64,000 bases of DNA from an uncultured Ruminococcus sp. (GTDB lineage: Bacteria > Bacillota > Clostridia > Oscillospirales > Ruminococcaceae): the NCBI GenBank assembly GCA_900539095.1, contig UQAR01000003.1:1-64000 (forward strand), in the 5' to 3' direction. Of the stretch, positions 60,318 through 64,000 are shown one piece after another (positions within the stretch are counted from its first letter, which is position 1; the number at the start of each line of letters is the position of its first letter). Below the pieces are notes generated by a model. That model saw only the letters and a program-made list of their open reading frames with translations, was not told the origin of the DNA and made no database searches. A program made the position numbers and the translations under genes.

Positions 60318-61772
60318 TTAATCTGCCGTTTGTCTGTTGTTCTCCGCAAGAAGATAATTCTTCACGTTCCAAAGCTTTTGTGACAGGTCAACATAATAGG
60401 TGTGAGGGTTCTCAAATCTTGTTATCTCGTCCCAAAGTGTGTCTATCTCAGCCGCCGCATACTTTACGATATGCTCGTATGCAGGCTTTTTGTATACACA
60501 CTTGCCGTCCTTGAATATCTGCTGCTGTATAGGCTTTGCCTCAAAGTTTGTTATGACCTTTTTCTTCCATGTGAACTGCGGGTCAAAGAGCGTGAGCGGC
60601 TTGCTCTCGTCTATAACCTCGTCATGAACGCACAGCAGGTCAGCCACAGCCTTGTGATTGTTCTTGTCATAAATACGGTAAAGCTTTTTGAAGTGCGGCG
60701 TTGTTATCTTCGCCACGTTCTCTGATATCTTTATCTTAGGCTGGATATTTCCCTCGTCGTCCTCCACAGCCGCAAGCTTGTAAACTCCGCCGAAAACAGG
60801 CTCGCTCTTTGCAGTGATAAGTCTTTCGCCAACGCCGAACATATCCACCTTTGCACCCTGATAGATCATATCCCTTATGAGATATTCGTCAAGAGCGTTC
60901 GACGCACATATCTTGCAGTCAGGATAGCCGGCATCATCGAGCATTTTTCTTGCTTTCTTTGAAAGATATGTTATGTCGCCTGAATCTATCCTTATTCCCA
61001 CAGGACGGCAGCCCATAGGTTTCAGTACCTCATCGAAAGCCTTGATAGCGTTAGGCACGCCGCTTTTGAGCACGTTATAAGTATCCACAAGCAGCACCGC
61101 ACCATTTGGATAGCACTTGCAGTATGTCTTGAAAGCCTCCAGCTCGCTGTCGAACATCTGCACCCATGAGTGTGCCATAGTGCCGGTTGCATTGAAACCG
61201 AAAAGCTGGTCGGTGATAGTGCAGGCTGTTCCCGAACAACCGCCGATGCCTGCGGCTCTTGCACCGAGTATGGCAGCGTCCGCACCATGAGCACGCCTTG
61301 AACCGAACTCAGAAACTGCCCTGCCCTGAGCCGCTCTAACGATACGGTTAGCCTTTGTGGCAATAAGCGTCTGATGATTTATGCACAGCAAAAGATAAGT
61401 TTCCACCAGCTGAGCCTGCACCGCAGGTGCTCTCACCGTTATGATAGGCTCGTTTGGAAACACAACAGTGCCCTCAGGCACAGCAAAAATATCTCCCGTG
61501 AAGTGGAAATCTTTGAGATATTCAAGAAAGCCTTCGTCAAAAATGCCCTTTGAGCGGAGAAACTCTATGTCCTCCTGGGCAAAATGCAGATTTTCGATAT
61601 AGTCTATGACCTGCTCAAGACCGCAGGCAATGGCAAATCCGCCGCCGTCAGGTATCTGTCTGAAAAACAGGTCAAAATAGGATATCTTTTCCTGCATACC
61701 GCTGACAAAATAGCCGTTTCCCATAGTCAGTTCGTAAAAGTCACACAGCATAGTGTAGTTGAATTTGTCCAT
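60318..61772 (-). CDS. pncB: nicotinate phosphoribosyltransferase
   Basis: Makes nicotinate mononucleotide from nicotinate and PRPP in NAD salvage. 484 residues, near the length of the bacterial family: MLCDFYELTMGNGYF at the N-terminus, SEFGSRRAHG with the catalytic His region, TGTMAHSWVQMF, and RIDSGDITYLSKKARKML, then a C-terminal domain. AAAGGAGAGATAAG precedes the ATG. Single gene. The repeat element at 61803-61985 lies where its promoter would be expected, and I see no clear promoter. Confidence 0.94.
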   Translation of the reverse strand: MDKFNYTMLCDFYELTMGNGYFVSGMQEKISYFDLFFRQIPDGGGFAIACGLEQVIDYIENLHFAQEDIEFLRSKGIFDEGFLEYLKDFHFTGDIFAVPEGTVVFPNEPIITVRAPAVQAQLVETYLLLCINHQTLIATKANRIVRAAQGRAVSEFGSRRAHGADAAILGARAAGIGGCSGTACTITDQLFGFNATGTMAHSWVQMFDSELEAFKTYCKCYPNGAVLLVDTYNVLKSGVPNAIKAFDEVLKPMGCRPVGIRIDSGDITYLSKKARKMLDDAGYPDCKICASNALDEYLIRDMIYQGAKVDMFGVGERLITAKSEPVFGGVYKLAAVEDDEGNIQPKIKISENVAKITTPHFKKLYRIYDKNNHKAVADLLCVHDEVIDESKPLTLFDPQFTWKKKVITNFEAKPIQQQIFKDGKCVYKKPAYEHIVKYAAAEIDTLWDEITRFENPHTYYVDLSQKLWNVKNYLLAENNRQTAD

Positions 61773-61802
61773 TCTTATCTCTCCTTTTCAGATTACAACA
61801 AA

Positions 61803-61985
61803 AGGGACTAAAGTCCCTCAGTCTGTTGCAAAAGTGTCAAATCAACGGGCGAACACTGTTCGCCCCTACATACAAACAGCGTATTTACGTCGTTTGTATG
61901 GGAGCGGCTCAATTTCTGTTTCACAGAAATGTGACGTCCCGCTTGTTTGAGCCTTTTTTCAACACTCTCAGGGACTAAAGTCCCT
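61803..61985. repeat. MITE-like element with terminal inverted repeats
   Basis: A 183-base intergenic segment. Both ends carry AGGGACTAAAGTCCCT. Extended, the ends form an imperfect inverted repeat of about 31 bases (about 25 matching). Inside are GGGCGAAC-N3-GTTCGCCC (61847-61866, also at 46747), ATACAAAC/GTTTGTAT, TTTCTGT/ACAGAAA and GGCTCAA/TTGAGCC hairpins. It has no ORF of note. It could be a miniature mobile element or a structured RNA. Confidence 0.6.
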
Positions 61986-62033
61986 CTTGATATTTTACCA
62001 TATTATATCACTTTGCAGGTGCAAAAAGCTGAA

Positions 62034-63812
62034 CTAAAGTGCAAACTTTTCGGAATACTCAGCCAGCAGCTTTTCATAATAATCCGGACCGTTTCTGTGA
62101 AGTTTGTCAAGATATTCATGCTTTTTAAGGCTGTTGTATTTCTCCTGATTCGCAATAAGATATACCGCAATATTCGAGCAGTGGTCAGATATCCTCTCAA
62201 CATTTGTGAGAATGTCAAGGAAGTTCACGCCCACCTCAATGTTGCAAAGACCGTTCTTCGCCCTGTCGATATGAACAGCTTTAAGCTCCTCCACCAGTCT
62301 GTCAACGACCTCTTCCAGCGGCTCTATCTCCTTGAGCACATTCATGTCCCCGGTCTTTGTCGCCTGAATGGCAAGACCGATTATCTCCTGAATGGCATCA
62401 CACACAACGTTCAGCTCATGTGTTGCCTGCTCAGAAAAGCTTATTTCCTTTTCATAAAGTATATCCGCAGTTTCCGAGATGTTTATTGTGTAGTCCCCTA
62501 TCCTCTCATACTCAGAGATAAGGTGGAACAGTGCCGTAACAGTTCTCGACTCGTCCTCGTTCAGACCGCAGTCATTGAGCTTTATAAGATACGAACCTAC
62601 TCTGTCCTCCAGCCTGTCTATAAGCTCCTCACGCTCTTTTATCTTGTCTATAGATTTAAGGTCATATTTGCCGAAAAGCTCTCTTACCGCAATAAAATTC
62701 TTCTGTGCCAGCACGCCCATTTGCACAACTGCCTCTGTAGCCTGTGCGATAGCAACGTTTGGAGTAACAAGAAATCTGTCGTCAAGAAGGTCTTCCTTAG
62801 TGAAAGTATCATCGTCCTCAGAGTTTTTCTTGTCCCTGATAGTCCATTCTGCCAGCTTTTCAAGCACTGTGTAGAACGGCAGGAAGATGATAGTTACCAC
62901 CACGTTGAATATAGTGTGGAAGTTTGCAATGCTGCCGGTTGTAAAACTCTTGTTCCAAAATGGAAGTCCTATTGTATACTGAATGATATAAACTCCGATA
63001 AGGAAAATTATAGTACCGATAAGATTGAAGTAGAAGTGTATCATAGCGGCTCTCTTGGCATTCTTTGACGCACCGATGCTTGAAATAAGCGGCGTAGCAC
63101 AAGTTCCGATATTAGTTCCCATTATGATAGGGAACGCAGACGCAAATGTTATCGCACCTGACACTGAAAGAGCCTGCAAAATACCGATAGACGCAGCCGA
63201 TGACTGGATTATCGCCGTGAATATAGCACCCACCAAAACGCCCAGAACAGGGTTCTTGAGCACTGCGAAAAGCTGCTCGAACTGCGGCAGTTCCGCCAGC
63301 GGAGCTATCTTCTCCTGCATAAGTATCATTCCGGTAAAGAGGATACCTATGCCCATCATTATCTCGCCCACGTTCTTTGTCTTGTTCTTCTTGCCCACCA
63401 TTATGATTATAAGACCGATAACGATAAGTATAGAAGAGAAGTTTGACGGCTTGCAAAGCTGCAATATAGCAGGGCCGCTGCTGTCGCCCTCAAGGTTCGT
63501 GAGCCTCAGTATCTGAGTTGTCATGGTAGTACCGATATTCGCACCCATGATTATTCCCACTGCACCCTTTAGTTTCAAAAGGCCTGCGTTTACAAGTCCC
63601 ACCACTATGACCGTAGTTGCCGATGATGACTGCACCGCAGCCGTCACCAACGCACCGAAAAGTATTCCGGAGAACACGTTTCCAGTCATTTTCGCAAGGA
63701 CTTTCTCCATAAGTCCGCCCGACGCCTTTTCAAGCCCCGAACTCAATATGGTCATTCCATACAGGAACAGACCAAGTCCGCCTGCCATTCCGACAATGTT
63801 AAAGATACTCAA
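62034..63812 (-). CDS. Na/Pi cotransporter family protein with PhoU-like C-terminus
   Basis: 592 residues. The N-terminal 330 contain two NptA repeats with QSSSATTVIVVGLVNAG and QSSAASIGILQALS, and GTNIGTCATPL. The C-terminal 230 are helical and PhoU-like (ERIGDYTINISETADI and ERISDHCSNIAVYL, each with the E/R-x-x-D metal-cluster pattern). It takes up phosphate with sodium. The start is TTG 63810-63812, ten bases after AAAAGGA; a nearer ATG in another frame stops after two codons. Confidence 0.93.
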   Translation of the reverse strand: MSIFNIVGMAGGLGLFLYGMTILSSGLEKASGGLMEKVLAKMTGNVFSGILFGALVTAAVQSSSATTVIVVGLVNAGLLKLKGAVGIIMGANIGTTMTTQILRLTNLEGDSSGPAILQLCKPSNFSSILIVIGLIIIMVGKKNKTKNVGEIMMGIGILFTGMILMQEKIAPLAELPQFEQLFAVLKNPVLGVLVGAIFTAIIQSSAASIGILQALSVSGAITFASAFPIIMGTNIGTCATPLISSIGASKNAKRAAMIHFYFNLIGTIIFLIGVYIIQYTIGLPFWNKSFTTGSIANFHTIFNVVVTIIFLPFYTVLEKLAEWTIRDKKNSEDDDTFTKEDLLDDRFLVTPNVAIAQATEAVVQMGVLAQKNFIAVRELFGKYDLKSIDKIKEREELIDRLEDRVGSYLIKLNDCGLNEDESRTVTALFHLISEYERIGDYTINISETADILYEKEISFSEQATHELNVVCDAIQEIIGLAIQATKTGDMNVLKEIEPLEEVVDRLVEELKAVHIDRAKNGLCNIEVGVNFLDILTNVERISDHCSNIAVYLIANQEKYNSLKKHEYLDKLHRNGPDYYEKLLAEYSEKFAL

Positions 63813-63944
63813 ATCAATTCATTCCTTTTCATGTTTTTTCCACTGCACAACGTCCGAGTACGCCCCTGCGTACCCCATTTCCTTGCTTTTTACGCCGATT
63901 TTATCACGATTTTACTTAATAAATAAAACAAAGCCAAAGCCTGC

Positions 63945-63976
63945 ACGGATATCCCGTAAGGCTCTGACTTCATTGA
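63945..63976 (-). terminator. hairpin after a gene entering from the right
   Basis: On the minus strand AGCCT..ACGG-GATAT-CCGT..AGGCT followed by TTTGGCTTTGTTTT. It would terminate the gene whose end lies at 63977-64000. Confidence 0.5.
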
Positions 63977-64000
63977 TTATTTCTTTCCTGCCACCACAAG
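63977..64000 (-). CDS. C-terminal end of a gene cut by the window edge
   Basis: On the minus strand the last 24 bases read LVVAGKK and a TAA stop, directly before a terminator-like hairpin. Too short to identify. Confidence 0.3.
   Translation of the reverse strand, partial: LVVAGKK

Noticed and set aside
1..64000. CRISPR arrays, tRNA/rRNA genes, insertion sequences, prophage or defence islands
   Set aside because: Looked for regularly spaced repeats, cloverleaf cores, transposase or integrase motifs and restriction or toxin gene pairs; none found.

Overview
The window reads like a chromosomal segment of a mannan-using Gram-positive gut anaerobe, most likely Ruminococcus sensu stricto (Oscillospiraceae). 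The signs are a spoIIID sporulation regulator, SigA-type promoters (TTGACA-17-TATAAT) and strong AGGAGG ribosome sites, an ECF thiamine transporter under a TPP riboswitch, feoA-feoA-feoB with DUF3793/DUF2325 companions, a GH130 mannosylglucose phosphorylase, and a 1,300-residue secreted GH5 mannanase carrying X2 modules and no dockerin. No phage, integrase, transposase, CRISPR array, rRNA or tRNA was found. The species call is inference.

Layout. 0-6.3 kb: shikimate block (aroC, aroA, aroB with a DUF4364 and a LURP-one-like gene) and a separately transcribed aroF (DAHP synthase). aroF is preceded by its own promoter, a 36-codon leader ORF with 12 aromatic codons, and an intrinsic terminator whose 5' arm is complementary to the end of the leader ORF. 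6.3-7.9 kb: hflX behind a second leader (11-codon ORF, then terminator). 7.9-12.9 kb: two c-di-GMP proteins (sugar-binding-fold-GGDEF, and EAL fused to a beta-solenoid-like tail). 13-16.3 kb: recQ; TPP riboswitch-thiT. 16.4-23.3 kb: TetR regulator plus a 2,042-residue surface protein. 23.4-31.2 kb: GGDEF-EAL protein, uridine kinase-like gene, beta-CASP hydrolase, spoIIID, trkH-trkA. 31.5-40.1 kb: ABC exporter pair, then the iron block (DtxR-type regulator, FeoB-associated small protein, feoB, two feoA, flavodoxin, DUF3793, DUF2325). 40.2-49.2 kb: broken lipoprotein, thrH, pduL-like, CPBP protease, sugar-binding lipoprotein, probable small RNA, XRE regulator, GH130, nrdR, aspartate kinase, a 48-residue membrane protein. 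49.3-58.1 kb: membrane EAL protein, DUF6110 plus heavy-metal P-type ATPase, GH5 mannanase. 58.5-64 kb: ZIP transporter plus second DtxR-type regulator, HMA metal-binding protein, pncB, Na/Pi cotransporter.

Working together. A 16-18 bp box (GGTTAG-N6-CTAACC) recurs at feoA, the DUF2325-DUF3793-flavodoxin operon, the ZIP-regulator operon and the HMA gene, each time on or beside promoter elements, so the two metal blocks look like one metal-responsive network. The mannanase and the GH130 phosphorylase share a 14/15-bp operator-like sequence and are probably co-regulated for extracellular mannan cleavage and intracellular phosphorolysis. The best candidate for a little-described system is the aroF leader, which has all the parts of ribosome-mediated attenuation in a phylum where T-boxes or TRAP usually do this job. 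The hflX leader is a close second.
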